DNA of 64,000 bases from Marinobacter sp. F4206 (GCF_019392195.1 NZ_JAHXKI010000004.1:62001-126000), one strand, 5' to 3'; numbered from the stretch's first letter, positions 9,508-20,489 are shown. The notes: generated by a model from the sequence alone, not told the origin. Translations and numbers: made by a program.

Positions 9508-10590
9508 ATGAGTAGGGCGTATAACTTTTGTGCAGGCCCGGCAACCTTGCCGGAACCCGTGCTGCAGCAGGCACGCGAAGAGATGCTGAATTGGCGCGGT
9601 ACCGGCATGTCTGTGATGGAAATGAGTCATCGCAGCGACGAGTTTGTGCAGATTGCCGAAGCTGCTGAAAAGGATTTTCGTGAATTGGCTGGCATATCAG
9701 ATGATTACGCCGTACTTTTTATGCAGGGCGGAGCTTCGAGTCAGTTTGCCACCATCCCGCTCAATCTCCTGGGAGAGAAGACGTCTGCGGATTATGTGAA
9801 TACCGGGATCTGGTCCAAGAAGGCGATTGCCGAAGCAAAGCGCTATGGCAACGTGAATGTGGTTGCAAGCTCGGAAGAATCCGGTTTTACCACCATTCCG
9901 GATGTTTCCAGCTGGCAGCTCGATGCCGATGCCGCGTATCTGCACTATACGCCGAACGAAACCATCGGTGGTCTGGAGTACGACTTCATTCCAGATAGCG
10001 GCAACGTTCCGTTGGTGGCGGACATGTCATCTACCATGCTGTCGCGCCCGATGGATTTCTCGAAATTTGGTCTCATCTACGCCGGCGCCCAGAAAAACAT
10101 CGGTCCGTCCGGACTGGTCGTCGTGGCTATTCGTAAGGATTTGCTCGGCAAGGCCCGCCAGGAAACGCCGACAATGATGAACTACCAGGTCATGGCCGAT
10201 AACGATTCCATGTACAACACCCCGGCGACTTATTCCTGGTATCTCGCCGGGTTGGTGTTCCAATGGCTGAAAGGTCAGGGTGGCGTGGAAGCCATGGGCC
10301 GGATCAACCACCGCAAGGCGACGAAGTTGTACGACTTCATTGATGCCAATGATTTTTACGCCAACCCCATCGATCCCCGTTTCCGTTCCTGGATGAACAT
10401 TCCGTTTACCCTGGCGGACGATGCACTCAATGGCGACTTCCTCAAAGGTGCGGATGCCCGTGGCTTGCTGAACCTGAAGGGGCATCGCTCCGTTGGTGGC
10501 ATGCGCGCCAGCATCTACAACGCCATGCCGGAAGCAGGCGTTGATGCCCTGATCCAGTACATGGCGGAATTTGCCAGGGAGCGTGGCTAA
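9508..10590 (+). CDS. serC: Phosphoserine aminotransferase
   Basis: SerC is a PLP enzyme that makes phosphoserine from 3-phosphohydroxypyruvate with glutamate, and also acts in pyridoxine synthesis. The 360-residue protein begins with the family start RAYNFCAGPATLP; the Schiff-base lysine is Lys196 in YAGAQKNIGPSG. AGGA precedes the ATG at 9508; an in-frame ATG at 9490 is six codons upstream and less likely. Only two bases separate its stop from pheA, so the serine and phenylalanine genes appear to be one transcription unit. Confidence 0.96.
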   Translation: MSRAYNFCAGPATLPEPVLQQAREEMLNWRGTGMSVMEMSHRSDEFVQIAEAAEKDFRELAGISDDYAVLFMQGGASSQFATIPLNLLGEKTSADYVNTGIWSKKAIAEAKRYGNVNVVASSEESGFTTIPDVSSWQLDADAAYLHYTPNETIGGLEYDFIPDSGNVPLVADMSSTMLSRPMDFSKFGLIYAGAQKNIGPSGLVVVAIRKDLLGKARQETPTMMNYQVMADNDSMYNTPATYSWYLAGLVFQWLKGQGGVEAMGRINHRKATKLYDFIDANDFYANPIDPRFRSWMNIPFTLADDALNGDFLKGADARGLLNLKGHRSVGGMRASIYNAMPEAGVDALIQYMAEFARERG

Positions 10591-10592
10591 GC

Positions 10593-11690
10593 ATGAGTGA
10601 CGAGCAAATTCGCCTCGGCGAGCTTCGGGACGAGATCGACAGCCTTGATCAGCAGATTATGGATCTGATCAGTGCCCGGGCCCGCTGTGCCCAGGAAGTG
10701 GCGCACGTCAAAATGAACTCCAATCCGCAGCAGGATGTCTTCTTCTACCGCCCTGAGCGGGAAGCGCAGGTACTTCGCCGCATCAAGGAGCAGAATCCCG
10801 GCCCGCTGTCTGCGGAAGAAATGGCGCGACTGTTCCGTGAGATCATGTCGGCGTGCCTGGCATTGGAAAAACCGATGCACATCGCGTTCCTCGGCCCGGT
10901 GGGGACGTTCACTCAGGCCGCGGCCCTGAAACATTTTGGCCACTCTGTGATCAGTGTGCCGCTGCCGGCGATTGATGCGGTCTTTCGGGAGGTGGAGTCG
11001 GGCGCCGCTCACTACGGGGTGGTGCCCGTCGAGAACTCTACCGAGGGAATGATCAACCATACCCTGGATATGTTCATGTCGTCGCCGCTGAAAATATGTG
11101 GTGAGGTTCAGCTGCGAATTCATCATCACCTGCTGGTGTCGCCGAAACACAAGGATCAGGAAATCACCCGGATCTACTCCCATCAGCAATCCTTTGCCCA
11201 GTGTCGTCAGTGGTTGGACACCCATCGCTATGGTATTGAGCGCATTACGGTGTCCAGCAATGCCGAGGCAGCTCGGCGCGCGGCGGAAGAGTCTGGCGCA
11301 GCGGCCATTGCCGGCGATATGGCGTCGGAACTCTACGGTCTGGAAAAGCTGGCGAGCAGCATTGAAGACCGTCCGGACAATACCACGCGATTCCTGATTA
11401 TCGGCCGTGAGGAAGTTCCGGCAAGCGGGCACGATAAATCCTCGATTCTGGTCTCGATGCGCAATAAACCCGGTGCTCTCTACCAGCTTCTGGAGCCATT
11501 CCACCAGCACGGTATCAGTCTGACGAGGATCGAAACGCGACCCTCGCCCAGCGGTACCTGGGCGTATGTCTTTTACATCGATTTTGAAGGGCATATGGAA
11601 GACGAGCCGGTCCGTAATCTGTTGGCGGAAGTGGACGATGAGGCGGTCGAACTCAAGCGGCTGGGTTCCTATCCGATTGGTGTGCTCTAG
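10593..11690 (+). CDS. pheA: Bifunctional chorismate mutase / prephenate dehydratase
   Basis: The 365-residue P-protein converts chorismate to prephenate and then phenylpyruvate, the committed route to phenylalanine. An AroQ-type chorismate mutase helix bundle occupies about residues 5-90, starting LRDEIDSLDQQIMDLI. The dehydratase domain follows (about 93-270) with the motif NTTRFLIIG. A C-terminal ACT domain (about 285-360) holds the ESRP-like effector motif as ETRPSP, so feedback inhibition by phenylalanine is expected. It sits between serC and hisC in the cluster. Confidence 0.96.
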   Translation: MSDEQIRLGELRDEIDSLDQQIMDLISARARCAQEVAHVKMNSNPQQDVFFYRPEREAQVLRRIKEQNPGPLSAEEMARLFREIMSACLALEKPMHIAFLGPVGTFTQAAALKHFGHSVISVPLPAIDAVFREVESGAAHYGVVPVENSTEGMINHTLDMFMSSPLKICGEVQLRIHHHLLVSPKHKDQEITRIYSHQQSFAQCRQWLDTHRYGIERITVSSNAEAARRAAEESGAAAIAGDMASELYGLEKLASSIEDRPDNTTRFLIIGREEVPASGHDKSSILVSMRNKPGALYQLLEPFHQHGISLTRIETRPSPSGTWAYVFYIDFEGHMEDEPVRNLLAEVDDEAVELKRLGSYPIGVL

Positions 11691-11725
11691 GTTCGCGGTG
11701 TTCAGGCAAAGAACGAGGTAAGGCT

Positions 11726-12859
11726 ATGGCGATTGATTACCAGAGCCTGGCAGTGAAAGGGGTTCAGGCGCTGTCCCCCTACCAGCCGGGTAAACCGATT
11801 GACGAACTGGCCCGAGAACTGGGCCTGAATCCGGCCGAAATCGTCAAGCTGGCGAGCAACGAGAACCCTCTGGGGCCCAGTGATACAGCCCTTGCCGCGG
11901 TCAGGGAGGCGCTGCCTGAGCTGTGCCTGTATCCCGATGGCAATGGATTTGACCTGAAGCAGGCACTGGCAGCCCGATTCGACGTCGGTATGGATCAGAT
12001 TACTCTGGGTAACGGGTCCAACGATGTGCTGGAAGTGATTGCCCGCTGTTTTGCGGACCGGGACTCGGAAGTCATCTTTTCCCAATATGCGTTCGCTGTT
12101 TACCCTCTGGTGACTCAGGCCATCGGTGCCAGGGGTGTATCGGTGCCTGCGAAGGAATGGGGGCATGATCTTGATGCCATGGCTGCTGCGGTGAACGATT
12201 GCACGCGCCTGATTTTCGTCGCGAATCCGAATAACCCGACCGGTACGGTGCACGAAGCCGGAGCCATCGAAGCGTTCCTGGAAAAGATTCCTGCCCATGT
12301 TCTCGTGGTTCTCGACGAAGCCTATTGCGAGTACCTCCAGGGTGATCAATACCCCGATGGCGTTGAACTCCTGAGCCGGTTCCCTAATCTCATCGTCTGC
12401 AGGACCTTCTCCAAGGCCTGGGGTTTGGCAGCGCTACGGGTCGGCTACGCCATCTGTTCACCGGCGATTGCCGATATTCTCAACCGCGTTCGTCAGCCGT
12501 TCAATGTTGATACGCTGGCCCTGGCGGCGGCAACCGCGGTGTTGGACGATGAAGATTACCTGGAGCGTTCCCGCGCAGTAAACGCCGCGGGCCTTCAACA
12601 GTTGGAGCAGGCGTTCGATCGGCTTGGCCTTGGCTATATTCCGTCAGCCGGTAATTTTGTTGCCGTTGATGTCGGTGAGCGGGCCCAGGAAATCTATCAG
12701 TCACTCCTCGCCCATGGCGTCATCGTCCGCCCGGTTGCCGGTTACGGCATGCCGGACCATCTGCGAGTATCGGTTGGGTTGCCCGAGGAGAACGCACGAT
12801 TCATCGAAGCTCTGGAACAGTCGCTGAAATCGGCGGGGCAGGGAGCCGCGGGTGTCTGA
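11726..12859 (+). CDS. hisC: Histidinol-phosphate aminotransferase
   Basis: A class II PLP aminotransferase of 377 residues, active on imidazole-acetol phosphate in histidine synthesis and, in this genomic position, probably also on aromatic keto acids. The N-terminal segment KLASNENPLGPS and the lysine motif TFSKAWGLAALRVGY (PLP Lys230) are diagnostic. GAGGTAAGG stands before the ATG. Its last 8 bases overlap the GTG start of the tyrA-aroA gene, which implies translational coupling. Location outside a his operon and inside the aromatic cluster suggests the broader substrate range known for HisC2-type enzymes; this is inference. Confidence 0.93.
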   Translation: MAIDYQSLAVKGVQALSPYQPGKPIDELARELGLNPAEIVKLASNENPLGPSDTALAAVREALPELCLYPDGNGFDLKQALAARFDVGMDQITLGNGSNDVLEVIARCFADRDSEVIFSQYAFAVYPLVTQAIGARGVSVPAKEWGHDLDAMAAAVNDCTRLIFVANPNNPTGTVHEAGAIEAFLEKIPAHVLVVLDEAYCEYLQGDQYPDGVELLSRFPNLIVCRTFSKAWGLAALRVGYAICSPAIADILNRVRQPFNVDTLALAAATAVLDDEDYLERSRAVNAAGLQQLEQAFDRLGLGYIPSAGNFVAVDVGERAQEIYQSLLAHGVIVRPVAGYGMPDHLRVSVGLPEENARFIEALEQSLKSAGQGAAGV

Positions 12860-15080
12860 TCAGCAGCCCGTTTTCGAGCGTGTCGCGATCATCGGCCTTG
12901 GCCTGATTGGCGGTTCCCTGGCCTGCGCCATCCGGCGTAACGGGTTGGCACGGGTCGTCGTTGGGGCGGATAAGCGTGCCGACGAGCTCGCTCTTGGCCG
13001 AGAGCTGGGTATTATTGATGAAGCAGCCGTCTCGATAGAAGCCGCAGTAAGAGGCAGTGATCTGGTGGTTCTGGCGGTACCGGTTCGGGCAACGCGGGCT
13101 GTGCTGGCGGAAATACAGCCCTGGCTTGGCAAGGACGCCGTGCTGACCGACGTCGGTAGCACCAAGTCCAGTTTTGTTTCCGATGTGCAGGCTGTCTTCG
13201 GTGAACTGTCGCCGCAGGTTATTCCCGGCCATCCCATTGCCGGTTCGGAGAAAAGCGGTATCCGGGCGGCCAATCCGGATCTGTTTGCCCGGCACAAGGT
13301 TATTCTGACGCCGGGCGATCAGGCCAGTCCGACCGCCCTGGCGAGTTTAAAGAGCCTCTGGGAAGGTTGCGGTGCCACCGTGCTGACCATGTCGGTGGCC
13401 TATCACGATGAAGTTCTGGCGGCGACCAGTCACCTCCCGCACCTGATTGCCTTCTCCCTGGTGGATACCCTGGCCGGTGAAGATGAGAACATGGACATCT
13501 TCCGTTACGCTGCCGGTGGTTTCCGCGATTTTACCCGGATTGCTGCCAGTGATCCGGTCATGTGGCACGATATTTTTCTCTCGAACCGGGATGCAGTGCT
13601 CCGGGTGATTGATCATTTTACCCATGATCTTGATCAGCTGCGTGAGGCAATTGCCAATCAGGACAGCGCTACGTTGCTGCGGGTTTTCAGTCGCGCCAAG
13701 GCGGCGCGGGAACACTTTTCAAAGATGCTTTCAGGACAGTCTTACGTGACAAACAACAGTGAGAAACAGGTAACGTTCCGTCTTCAGCCCGGCGGCGCCG
13801 TTTCCGGCGATATCCGGGTTCCGGGTGATAAATCCATGTCCCACCGTTCGATAATGCTGGGCGCGCTGGCGGATGGCATCACCGAGGTGAAAGGCTTTCT
13901 GGAAGGCGAAGACAGCCTCGCCACCCTGCAGGCATTCCGGGATATGGGCGTCACCATTGAGGGGCCTGATGACGGGTTCGTGCGTATTCACGGTGTTGGC
14001 GTCAATGGGCTGCAAGCGCCTCGTGGCCCGCTCTACCTGGGCAACTCCGGCACCGCCATGCGTTTGTTCGCCGGGTTGTTGGCGGCGCAGCCGTTTGATT
14101 CCGAGCTGACGGGTGATGCCAGCCTTTCAAAACGTCCGATGGGGCGCGTGGCGGATCCGTTGCGGGCCATGGGTGCCGTAATCGACACGGCCGAGGGCGG
14201 TCGACCCCCCATGAAAATTCGCGGTGGTCAGCGCCTGACCGGTATTCATTACGAAATGCCGGTCGCCAGCGCGCAGGTGAAATCCTGTCTGTTACTGGCC
14301 GGCCTTTATGCCGAAGGCAGCACCTCTGTAACCGAACCGGCTCCGACTCGTGATCACACCGAGCGCATGCTCGCGGGCTTCGGATACCACGTGCATCGCG
14401 ATGGCGCGACGGCCAGCGTCAGTGGCGGCGGAGAACTCGCAGCCACCAATATTGACGTCCCGGCGGATATCTCTTCCGCGGCGTTTTTCCTGGTTGCCGC
14501 CAGTATCTCACCCGGCTCTGACCTTGTGCTCCGACACGTGGGAATGAACCCCACTCGAGTAGGGGTGATTAACATTCTACGCCTGATGGGCGCTGATATT
14601 GAGGTGCTGGATGAGCGCGAGATCGGTGGCGAGCCGGTTGCGGACCTGCGCGTTCGGGCGGCAGAGCTCAAGGGTATCGATATTCCCGAGGATCAGGTAC
14701 CGCTGGCGATTGACGAGTTTCCGGTGCTGTTTATCGCAGCAACCTGCGCGAAGGGTCGCACGGTACTGCGCGGCGCGGAAGAGCTGCGGGTGAAGGAGAG
14801 TGATCGGATTCAGGTGATGGCCGATGGGCTCGCTGCGCTGGGTGTCGAAACCACGGTGACGCCGGACGGCATTGTTATTGAGGGTGGTCAGTCCATGGGT
14901 GGTGGGACGGTCAACAGTCACGGAGATCACCGAATTGCCATGTCCTTCGCGGTGGCATCGCTGCGGGCGAAGGGCGAGATTGAAGTCACGGATTGCGCCA
15001 ATGTGGCCACATCGTTTCCGGGGTTCGTGGAGCTGGCCCGTAACACCGGGATTCATATTTCAGCCGAGGGGGAGGAGTAA
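12852..15080 (+). CDS. tyrA-aroA: Fused prephenate dehydrogenase / EPSP synthase
   Basis: One 742-residue protein carries two shikimate-route enzymes. Residues about 1-295 are a prephenate dehydrogenase with the NAD-binding motif [12 protein letters not shown] and the later [10 protein letters not shown]; it makes 4-hydroxyphenylpyruvate for tyrosine. From about 305, [24 protein letters not shown] opens (first 20 residues shown loosely here) an EPSP synthase with [15 protein letters not shown] and the RxKESDR motif as RVKESDRIQ. Translation starts at GTG, overlapping hisC by 8 bases. The same fusion is known in Pseudomonas relatives. The stop overlaps the cmk start by one base. Confidence 0.95.
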   Translation: MSDQQPVFERVAIIGLGLIGGSLACAIRRNGLARVVVGADKRADELALGRELGIIDEAAVSIEAAVRGSDLVVLAVPVRATRAVLAEIQPWLGKDAVLTDVGSTKSSFVSDVQAVFGELSPQVIPGHPIAGSEKSGIRAANPDLFARHKVILTPGDQASPTALASLKSLWEGCGATVLTMSVAYHDEVLAATSHLPHLIAFSLVDTLAGEDENMDIFRYAAGGFRDFTRIAASDPVMWHDIFLSNRDAVLRVIDHFTHDLDQLREAIANQDSATLLRVFSRAKAAREHFSKMLSGQSYVTNNSEKQVTFRLQPGGAVSGDIRVPGDKSMSHRSIMLGALADGITEVKGFLEGEDSLATLQAFRDMGVTIEGPDDGFVRIHGVGVNGLQAPRGPLYLGNSGTAMRLFAGLLAAQPFDSELTGDASLSKRPMGRVADPLRAMGAVIDTAEGGRPPMKIRGGQRLTGIHYEMPVASAQVKSCLLLAGLYAEGSTSVTEPAPTRDHTERMLAGFGYHVHRDGATASVSGGGELAATNIDVPADISSAAFFLVAASISPGSDLVLRHVGMNPTRVGVINILRLMGADIEVLDEREIGGEPVADLRVRAAELKGIDIPEDQVPLAIDEFPVLFIAATCAKGRTVLRGAEELRVKESDRIQVMADGLAALGVETTVTPDGIVIEGGQSMGGGTVNSHGDHRIAMSFAVASLRAKGEIEVTDCANVATSFPGFVELARNTGIHISAEGEE

Positions 15081-15760
15081 TGTCGGGGGGCGAAGCGACA
15101 GTCATTACCGTCGACGGCCCTGGCGGGTCCGGTAAAGGCACGATTACCCAAATGCTGGCAAAGAAACTCGGATTTCATCTTCTGGACAGTGGGGCGCTCT
15201 ACCGGTTGACTGCCCTCGCGGCGATGCGCCAGGCGGTGTCCCTGGATGATGAGGCCGGCCTGGTTGGTGTTGCGGCCTCCCTGGATGTGGCGTTCGAGCC
15301 GACGCCGGCTGGAGAACCGGCGAAAGTGGTTCTGGCGGGGGAGGATGTAACCTCGGAAATCCGGACCGAGACCTGTGGTGACAATGCCTCGCGGGTTGCC
15401 GTTATGCAGCCGGTTCGCGATGCGTTGTTGCAGCGGCAACGGGATTTCCGGAAGCCGCCCGGGCTGGTTGCCGATGGCCGCGACATGGGCACCGTCGTTT
15501 TTCCAGATGCACCGGTCAAGATTTTCCTGACCGCCAGTGCCGAGGAGCGTGCCCGAAGACGATTTAGCCAGTTGAAGGACGCGGGTGTCGATGTTAACAT
15601 TGATGCCCTTTTAGAGGAGATACGGGTTCGTGACGAACGGGATATGAACCGTTCCGCAGCCCCTCTCAAGCCTGCAGATGATGCGCAAGTCATTGATTCT
15701 ACGGGTTTGAGTATAGAAGAGGTGTTAGACAGGTGTATGGCCGCAGCAGGTCAGGCCTGA
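15080..15760 (+). CDS. cmk: Cytidylate kinase
   Basis: Cmk phosphorylates CMP and dCMP to the diphosphates, supplying precursors for RNA, DNA and phospholipids. The 226-residue protein has the P-loop GPGGSGKGT at its N-terminus, the CMP-binding LLDSGALYR, and the [13 protein letters not shown] segment typical of bacterial CMP kinases. The ATG shares one base with the upstream stop (TAATG) and a GGAGGAG ribosome site lies inside the end of aroA. The cmk-rpsA order is widely conserved in proteobacteria. Confidence 0.96.
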   Translation: MSGGEATVITVDGPGGSGKGTITQMLAKKLGFHLLDSGALYRLTALAAMRQAVSLDDEAGLVGVAASLDVAFEPTPAGEPAKVVLAGEDVTSEIRTETCGDNASRVAVMQPVRDALLQRQRDFRKPPGLVADGRDMGTVVFPDAPVKIFLTASAEERARRRFSQLKDAGVDVNIDALLEEIRVRDERDMNRSAAPLKPADDAQVIDSTGLSIEEVLDRCMAAAGQA

Positions 15761-15890
15761 CTGCACCTTTTCGTCGTTGAAATGCCGGATATGGCGTTAT
15801 CGGCCAGCCACTGGCCGTATCCGGACATGACTAACAGACCGTGTTGCTGGTAGCACGGAGTAAACTTGCGTTGATCACATAGGACACATA

Positions 15891-17582
15891 ATGAGCGAGA
15901 GCTTTGCGGATCTTTTTGAAGAAAGCCTGAAAGAAATTGACATGCAACCGGGTTCCATCGTCCAGGGAACCGTAGTTGACGTCGACAGCGACTGGGTCAC
16001 CGTTAACGCCGGACTGAAGTCCGAAGGCGTTATCCCCGCCTCCCAGTTCCTCAACGAAAAAGGCGAGTTGGAAATTGCTATCGGCGACGTTGTCGATGTA
16101 GCTCTCGATGCTGTTGAAGACGGCTTCGGGGAAACCCGTCTGTCTCGTGAGAAGGCCAAGCGTGCCGAAGCCTGGAAGGTACTGGAAAAGTCCTTCGAAG
16201 CGGAAGAAGTTGTTAAGGGTGTTATCAATGGCAAGGTCAAGGGTGGTTTTACCGTCGATCTGGCCGGCATCCGCGCCTTCCTGCCCGGCTCTCTGGTAGA
16301 TGTTCGTCCGGTCCGCGATACCGCGCACCTGGAGAACAAAGAACTCGAGTTCAAGGTTATCAAGCTGGACCAGAAGCGTAACAACGTGGTTGTTTCCCGC
16401 CGCGCCGTTCTGGAAGCTGAAAACAGCGCTGAGCGTGAAGCTCTGCTGGAAACCCTGACCGAAGGTATGGAAATCAAAGGTATCGTCAAGAACCTGACCG
16501 ACTACGGCGCGTTCGTAGATCTGGGCGGGGTTGACGGCCTGCTGCACATTACCGATATGGCCTGGAAGCGCATCAAGCATCCGAGCGAAATCGTGAATGT
16601 GGGCGATGAGATCAGCGTCAAGGTTCTGAAGTTTGATCGTGAGCGTAACCGTGTATCGCTCGGCCTGAAGCAGCTGGGTGAAGATCCCTGGGTTGATATC
16701 AAGGGTCGCTACCCGGAAAACAGCCGGGTCAAGGCGCGCGTTACCAATCTGACCGATTACGGCTGCTTCGCGGAGCTGGAAGAGGGTGTTGAAGGTCTGG
16801 TTCACGTTTCCGAAATGGATTGGACCAACAAGAACATCCATCCGTCCAAAGTCGTGCAGGTTGGCGACGAAGTGGAAGTGATGATTCTGGATATCGACGA
16901 AGAGCGTCGTCGTATCTCCCTGGGTATCAAGCAGTGCGTTTCCAACCCGTGGGAAGATTTCTCCAGCAATTTCAACAAGGGCGACCGTATCTCCGGTAAG
17001 ATCAAGTCAATCACTGACTTCGGTATCTTCATCGGTCTGGACGGTGGCATCGACGGTCTGGTTCACCTGTCTGACATCAGCTGGAACGAGACTGGCGAAG
17101 AAGCGGTTCGTGAATACAAGAAGGGTGACGAAGTTGAAACCGTTATCCTGTCTGTTGATCCGGAGCGCGAGCGTATCTCCCTGGGTATCAAACAGCTCGA
17201 GAGCGATCCGTTCGCCGAGTTTGTTCAGCTGAACGACAAGGGCTCCATCGTTAAGGGCACTGTCTCTGCTGTTGATGCCAAGGCTGCGACCATCGCCCTG
17301 AACGACGAAGTTGAAGCCGTACTGAAGGCCTCAGAAATCAGTCGTGACCGTGTTGAAGATGCACGCAACGCGCTGAAGGAAGGCGAAGAAGTCGAAGCGA
17401 AGATTATCAGCATCGATCGCAAGAACCGCATCATCAACCTGTCTGTTAAGTCCAAGGATGTCGAGGACGACAAGCAGGCACTGGAAGGTGTGCGGGCCAA
17501 GGCGGCTGAATCTTCTGGTGCGACCACCATTGGTGATCTCATCAAAGAGCAGATGCAGCAGCAAAACGCCAACAAAGATTGA
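15891..17582 (+). CDS. rpsA: 30S ribosomal protein S1
   Basis: S1 binds mRNA leaders and helps load structured or weak-Shine-Dalgarno messages on the 30S subunit. The 563-residue protein contains six S1 (OB-fold) repeats, visible as successive segments such as [39 protein letters not shown] and [19 protein letters not shown], each followed by an [12 protein letters not shown] end. The sixth repeat is more diverged, as usual. The 130-base gap from cmk likely carries its own promoter and the leader used for autoregulation. A strong terminator follows. Confidence 0.97.
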   Translation: MSESFADLFEESLKEIDMQPGSIVQGTVVDVDSDWVTVNAGLKSEGVIPASQFLNEKGELEIAIGDVVDVALDAVEDGFGETRLSREKAKRAEAWKVLEKSFEAEEVVKGVINGKVKGGFTVDLAGIRAFLPGSLVDVRPVRDTAHLENKELEFKVIKLDQKRNNVVVSRRAVLEAENSAEREALLETLTEGMEIKGIVKNLTDYGAFVDLGGVDGLLHITDMAWKRIKHPSEIVNVGDEISVKVLKFDRERNRVSLGLKQLGEDPWVDIKGRYPENSRVKARVTNLTDYGCFAELEEGVEGLVHVSEMDWTNKNIHPSKVVQVGDEVEVMILDIDEERRRISLGIKQCVSNPWEDFSSNFNKGDRISGKIKSITDFGIFIGLDGGIDGLVHLSDISWNETGEEAVREYKKGDEVETVILSVDPERERISLGIKQLESDPFAEFVQLNDKGSIVKGTVSAVDAKAATIALNDEVEAVLKASEISRDRVEDARNALKEGEEVEAKIISIDRKNRIINLSVKSKDVEDDKQALEGVRAKAAESSGATTIGDLIKEQMQQQNANKD

Positions 17583-17603
17583 TATCTTAGGTTGGTAAGA
17601 AAA

Positions 17604-17640
17604 AAACGGGCTCTAAGAGCCCGTTTTTTTTGTGTTTTTT
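17604..17640 (+). terminator. Rho-independent terminator after rpsA
   Basis: A perfect stem AACGGGCTC / GAGCCCGTT with a three-base loop is followed by a run of eight T, then a second T run. It starts about 20 bases after the rpsA stop and separates it from ihfB. Confidence 0.95.
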
Positions 17641-17716
17641 TTTGGTTTGGCTAAACTGGTAGTCATGAGAGTCCGGTAATCGACGGCCGAATAATAAAGA
17701 AAGAGGGAAACGCCTC

Positions 17717-18013
17717 ATGACGAAGTCCGAACTGGTCGAGCTGATTGCGTCCAAGCAAACTCAGCTTTCCGTTAAAGATGTAGAGCTGGCTGTAAAGACC
17801 ATCATTGAACATATGTCCCAGTCCCTCGCCGATGGTCAGAGAATTGAAATCCGGGGCTTTGGCAGTTTTTCCCTGCATCACAGGGCTGCTCGCACCGGAC
17901 GGAATCCCAAGACCGGTGAAGCGGTTCAGTTGCCCGCCAAGTTTGTGCCTCATTTCAAGCCGGGCAAGGAGTTGCGTGAGCAGGTTAACGATAGCTTGAA
18001 AAAAGGCTTCTGA
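17717..18013 (+). CDS. ihfB: Integration host factor subunit beta
   Basis: IHF beta pairs with IhfA to bend DNA by about 160 degrees at promoters, origins and recombination sites. The 98-residue product has the HU/IHF fold with the beta-arm segment [20 protein letters not shown], whose tip contains the intercalating proline in GRNPKTG. The start [11 protein letters not shown] is standard, with AGAGGGAAACG upstream. It follows the rpsA terminator, so it probably has its own promoter in 17641-17716. rpsA-ihfB order is conserved in enterobacteria and pseudomonads. Confidence 0.97.
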   Translation: MTKSELVELIASKQTQLSVKDVELAVKTIIEHMSQSLADGQRIEIRGFGSFSLHHRAARTGRNPKTGEAVQLPAKFVPHFKPGKELREQVNDSLKKGF

Positions 18014-18076
18014 CGCCAGATCGGGGAACGGGTATAATCCGGGTTTTTCCAAAGCCCAAGTGGGAGCTCTATCGCT

Positions 18077-18379
18077 ATGGCAGGATTGCAGAAAATTCTT
18101 ATTATTCTGTTGGTGCTGGTCCTTATCCTGCTTGCGCTGGTGTTTTCACTCAATAATCAGATGGCCGTTTCGCTCAACTTTCTGTTGTTCGAAACCCAGC
18201 CCCATGGAGTGGCTGTCTGGATTATCATGGCATTTGTGATCGGTGCGCTTGTCGGTGTGCTGATAACAATGCTGGCAACTGTTCGTACCTCAGTCTCCCG
18301 GCGAACCCTTCAGAAACGACTTGATCGTGCCGAGCAGGCATTGGAGAAATCCAGGGCCCAGAACGACCGGACTCTTTAA
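18077..18379 (+). CDS. lapA: LapA (YciS) inner-membrane protein
   Basis: The 100-residue protein has two transmembrane helices (about 5-26 and 44-68) and a basic coiled-coil-like tail (about 75-98), the layout of LapA/YciS. LapA works with LapB in regulating lipopolysaccharide synthesis through FtsH-dependent turnover of LpxC. The gene ends on the first base of lapB (TAATGG overlap), so the two are coupled. It lies 63 bases after ihfB. Confidence 0.9.
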   Translation: MAGLQKILIILLVLVLILLALVFSLNNQMAVSLNFLLFETQPHGVAVWIIMAFVIGALVGVLITMLATVRTSVSRRTLQKRLDRAEQALEKSRAQNDRTL

Positions 18380-19548
18380 TGGATATAGTGCTTCAGTGGC
18401 TGCTGCTCACCGTGGCGGTCGCGGCCGGCTGGTTAGCCGGCAGGCTAGGTAGCAATGGTCGCAGGACCAAAAAAACCATCGCCGACGAAGATTCGGTGCG
18501 CGATCGTCTTCAGTTTCTTTTTACCAATTACTCCGACCAGGCCGTTGAGAATTTTGTTCAGTCCCTTGCAGTGAACAAGGATACGGTTAGCCTGCACCTC
18601 TCCATCGGTAGTCATTTCCGCCTGAAAGGCGAGACGGAACGAGCCATCCTGATTCATCAGAACCTTCTGGCCCGACCGGAATTGCCGACCCGCTTTTCGC
18701 CACAGGTAACCCTCGAACTCGCCAAGGATTACCTCAATGCTGGTCTCCTCGACCGAGCTGAAGCCTTGCTGCATCAATTGATGGGCGACCGGGACTATGG
18801 CCGCACATCGGCGCTGCAGTTGATTGAGGTTTATCAGCAGGAAAAGGAGTGGGGCAAGGCCGCTGATGTGGCTCGGGCGCTCACCAAAGGAGATGCCGAC
18901 CCGGGAATGTTCAAGGTACTGGCGTACATTACCTGTGAACTGTCGGAAGAGTCGTTGCGGCACGATGATCGTTGGGCGGCTCAGAAGCTGGCTAAGGAGG
19001 CTCTGGATTACGATCAGTCCTGTGTCAGGGCAACCCTTATTCTGATGAAGCTGCAGATTCGTCAGGGCAGTTTCCGGGAGGCGGCAAACCAGAGTCTCAA
19101 AGTGTTTGACCAGAATCCGGAATTTGGTCCTGAGGCGGTTGATCGCCTGATGCGGCTGGAGCATGAGCATGGCGACGTGCGTCGTCTTGGCAAAAAGCTG
19201 CGTAAGCTCTATGAGAAATATCCCGGCACCAGTCTGCTTCTGGCTCTCGTTGAGTCCGTAGAGCGGTCCTCTGGCCGTCCAGCTGCCATCGACCTGTTGC
19301 GGCGGGAGCTTGAGACTCGCCCCAGCGTTCGGGGTCTGCTTCGACTGGTTGAGATGGCCGGTTACGAAAAAGGTATGACCACGGACGAGGGCCGGCTTGT
19401 CAGCCGGATTGGTCATCTCATCCTCTCCAATCGTCCAATATACCGTTGCGCGAATTGTGGCTTTTCTGGCCAGCAGTTGCATTGGCTGTGTCCAAGCTGC
19501 AAGCAATGGGAAACCGTCCGCCCCATCCAGGGCGTTGAAGCCGAATAA
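18379..19548 (+). CDS. lapB: Lipopolysaccharide assembly protein LapB
   Basis: LapB (YciM), 389 residues, is an inner-membrane adaptor that presents LpxC to FtsH and so limits lipid A synthesis. It has an N-terminal anchor (about 3-22), a long series of tetratricopeptide repeats (about 60-340) and a C-terminal rubredoxin-like metal site with two cysteine pairs, CANCGFSG and CPSCKQW. The pair lapA-lapB followed by pyrF is the same as in E. coli. An FtsH-family gene also lies in this window (1767-3674), but that may be a paralog and not the LapB partner. Confidence 0.95.
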   Translation: MDIVLQWLLLTVAVAAGWLAGRLGSNGRRTKKTIADEDSVRDRLQFLFTNYSDQAVENFVQSLAVNKDTVSLHLSIGSHFRLKGETERAILIHQNLLARPELPTRFSPQVTLELAKDYLNAGLLDRAEALLHQLMGDRDYGRTSALQLIEVYQQEKEWGKAADVARALTKGDADPGMFKVLAYITCELSEESLRHDDRWAAQKLAKEALDYDQSCVRATLILMKLQIRQGSFREAANQSLKVFDQNPEFGPEAVDRLMRLEHEHGDVRRLGKKLRKLYEKYPGTSLLLALVESVERSSGRPAAIDLLRRELETRPSVRGLLRLVEMAGYEKGMTTDEGRLVSRIGHLILSNRPIYRCANCGFSGQQLHWLCPSCKQWETVRPIQGVEAE

Positions 19549-19577
19549 CCTTTCTGACATTCTGCAGGACATTGAAC

Positions 19578-20288
19578 GTGCAAATCGCTAACGATCCGAA
19601 GATTATCGTCGCGCTGGATTTTCCCTCCGAGACTCCCGCCCTGGAACTGGTGGAAAAACTGGATCCGGCCAAATGTCGTCTGAAGGTGGGCAAGGAGTTG
19701 TTCACCCGGTCTGGGCCCCAGCTGGTTCAGGGCCTTCAGCGACGAGGCTTTGAAGTCTTCCTTGACCTGAAATTCCACGATATTCCCAATACCACAAGCG
19801 CCGCCGTTGCCGCTGCTGCAGACCTGGGGGTGTGGATGGTGAATGTGCATGCCTCGGGCGGCGAGAACATGATGACGGCCTGCCGGGAGCGTCTGGAGCC
19901 TTTCGGCGCAGGCCGTCCACTGCTGATCGCGGTAACGGTTCTGACCAGTATGAGTGCTGAAGACCTGGCTGGGATCGGCATCAGCGAATCGCCGGAGGCC
20001 CATGTGTCCCGGCTTGCGACCCTGACCCGAAATTGTGGGCTGGATGGTGTTGTGTGTTCGGCCCAGGAAGCGCCGGCCCTGAAGGCTGAGCAGGGTGCTG
20101 ATTTCCAGTTGATCACGCCGGGTATTCGCCCGCTGAGTGCAGCGAAGGGGGATCAGCAACGGATCATGACGCCGAGTGATGCCTTGCGGGCTGGCAGTGA
20201 CTATCTGGTGATAGGCCGGCCGATTACCCAGGCTTCCGATCCGCTGGCGGCACTGGAGGCGATTCATCAGGAGGTGGCGGCTCTCTGA
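19578..20288 (+). CDS. pyrF: Orotidine 5'-phosphate decarboxylase
   Basis: PyrF performs the last step of UMP synthesis. The roughly 236-residue TIM barrel shows [10 protein letters not shown] near the N-terminus, the catalytic [10 protein letters not shown] (Lys and Asp residues), and the phosphate-binding VIGRPITQA near the end. I chose GTG at 19578 because AGGA lies 8 bases before it; a TTG at 19572 would be only two bases from that site. It follows lapB by 29 bases, in the conserved lapAB-pyrF order, and ends before a terminator. Confidence 0.94.
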   Translation: MQIANDPKIIVALDFPSETPALELVEKLDPAKCRLKVGKELFTRSGPQLVQGLQRRGFEVFLDLKFHDIPNTTSAAVAAAADLGVWMVNVHASGGENMMTACRERLEPFGAGRPLLIAVTVLTSMSAEDLAGIGISESPEAHVSRLATLTRNCGLDGVVCSAQEAPALKAEQGADFQLITPGIRPLSAAKGDQQRIMTPSDALRAGSDYLVIGRPITQASDPLAALEAIHQEVAAL

Positions 20289-20318
20289 GTCGCCCGTATC
20301 TCGCCTGGCCGGAAAAGA

Positions 20319-20353
20319 AAAAAGCCGCTGATTCAAGGAATCAGCGGCTTTTT
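20319..20353. terminator. Bidirectional terminator between pyrF and tRNA-Asn
   Basis: An A-run, a stem AAGCCGCTGATT / AATCAGCGGCTT with a short loop and a T-run make a symmetrical intrinsic terminator. It can stop pyrF transcripts on the plus strand and the tRNA transcript on the minus strand. Confidence 0.93.
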
Positions 20354-20360
20354 CGAATAG

Positions 20361-20436
20361 TGGCTCCCCGAGCTGGGCTCGAACCAGCGACAAACGGATT
20401 AACAGTCCGTTGCTCTACCAACTGAGCTATCGGGGA
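20361..20436 (-). tRNA. tRNA-Asn (anticodon GTT)
   Basis: Reading the minus strand, 76 bases fold into a cloverleaf: acceptor stem TCCCCGA with its complement TCGGGGA, D-arm GCTCAGTTGGTAGAGC, anticodon loop CTGTTAA (anticodon GTT), T-arm with GGTTCGAGCC, and an encoded CCA 3' end. An identical copy lies at 34980-35055. Its own promoter is seen about 25 bases upstream. Confidence 0.97.
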
Positions 20437-20460
20437 ACGTCGTCGTGTGACGAGGCGCGT

Positions 20461-20489
20461 ATATTAAGTTGGCAATACCGCCCCGTCAA
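20461..20489 (-). promoter_or_regulatory. Sigma-70 promoter of tRNA-Asn (first copy)
   Basis: On the minus strand TTGACG (20484-20489) and TAATAT (20461-20466) are separated by exactly 17 bases and followed by a GC-rich discriminator (ACGCGCC). This is the form of a strong, stringently controlled stable-RNA promoter. The second tRNA-Asn copy has the same arrangement. Confidence 0.85.

Noticed and set aside
8092..9630. 512-codon minus-strand open frame inside gyrA
   Set aside because: It is an antisense shadow of the gyrA reading frame in high-GC DNA; gyrA is unambiguous on the plus strand.
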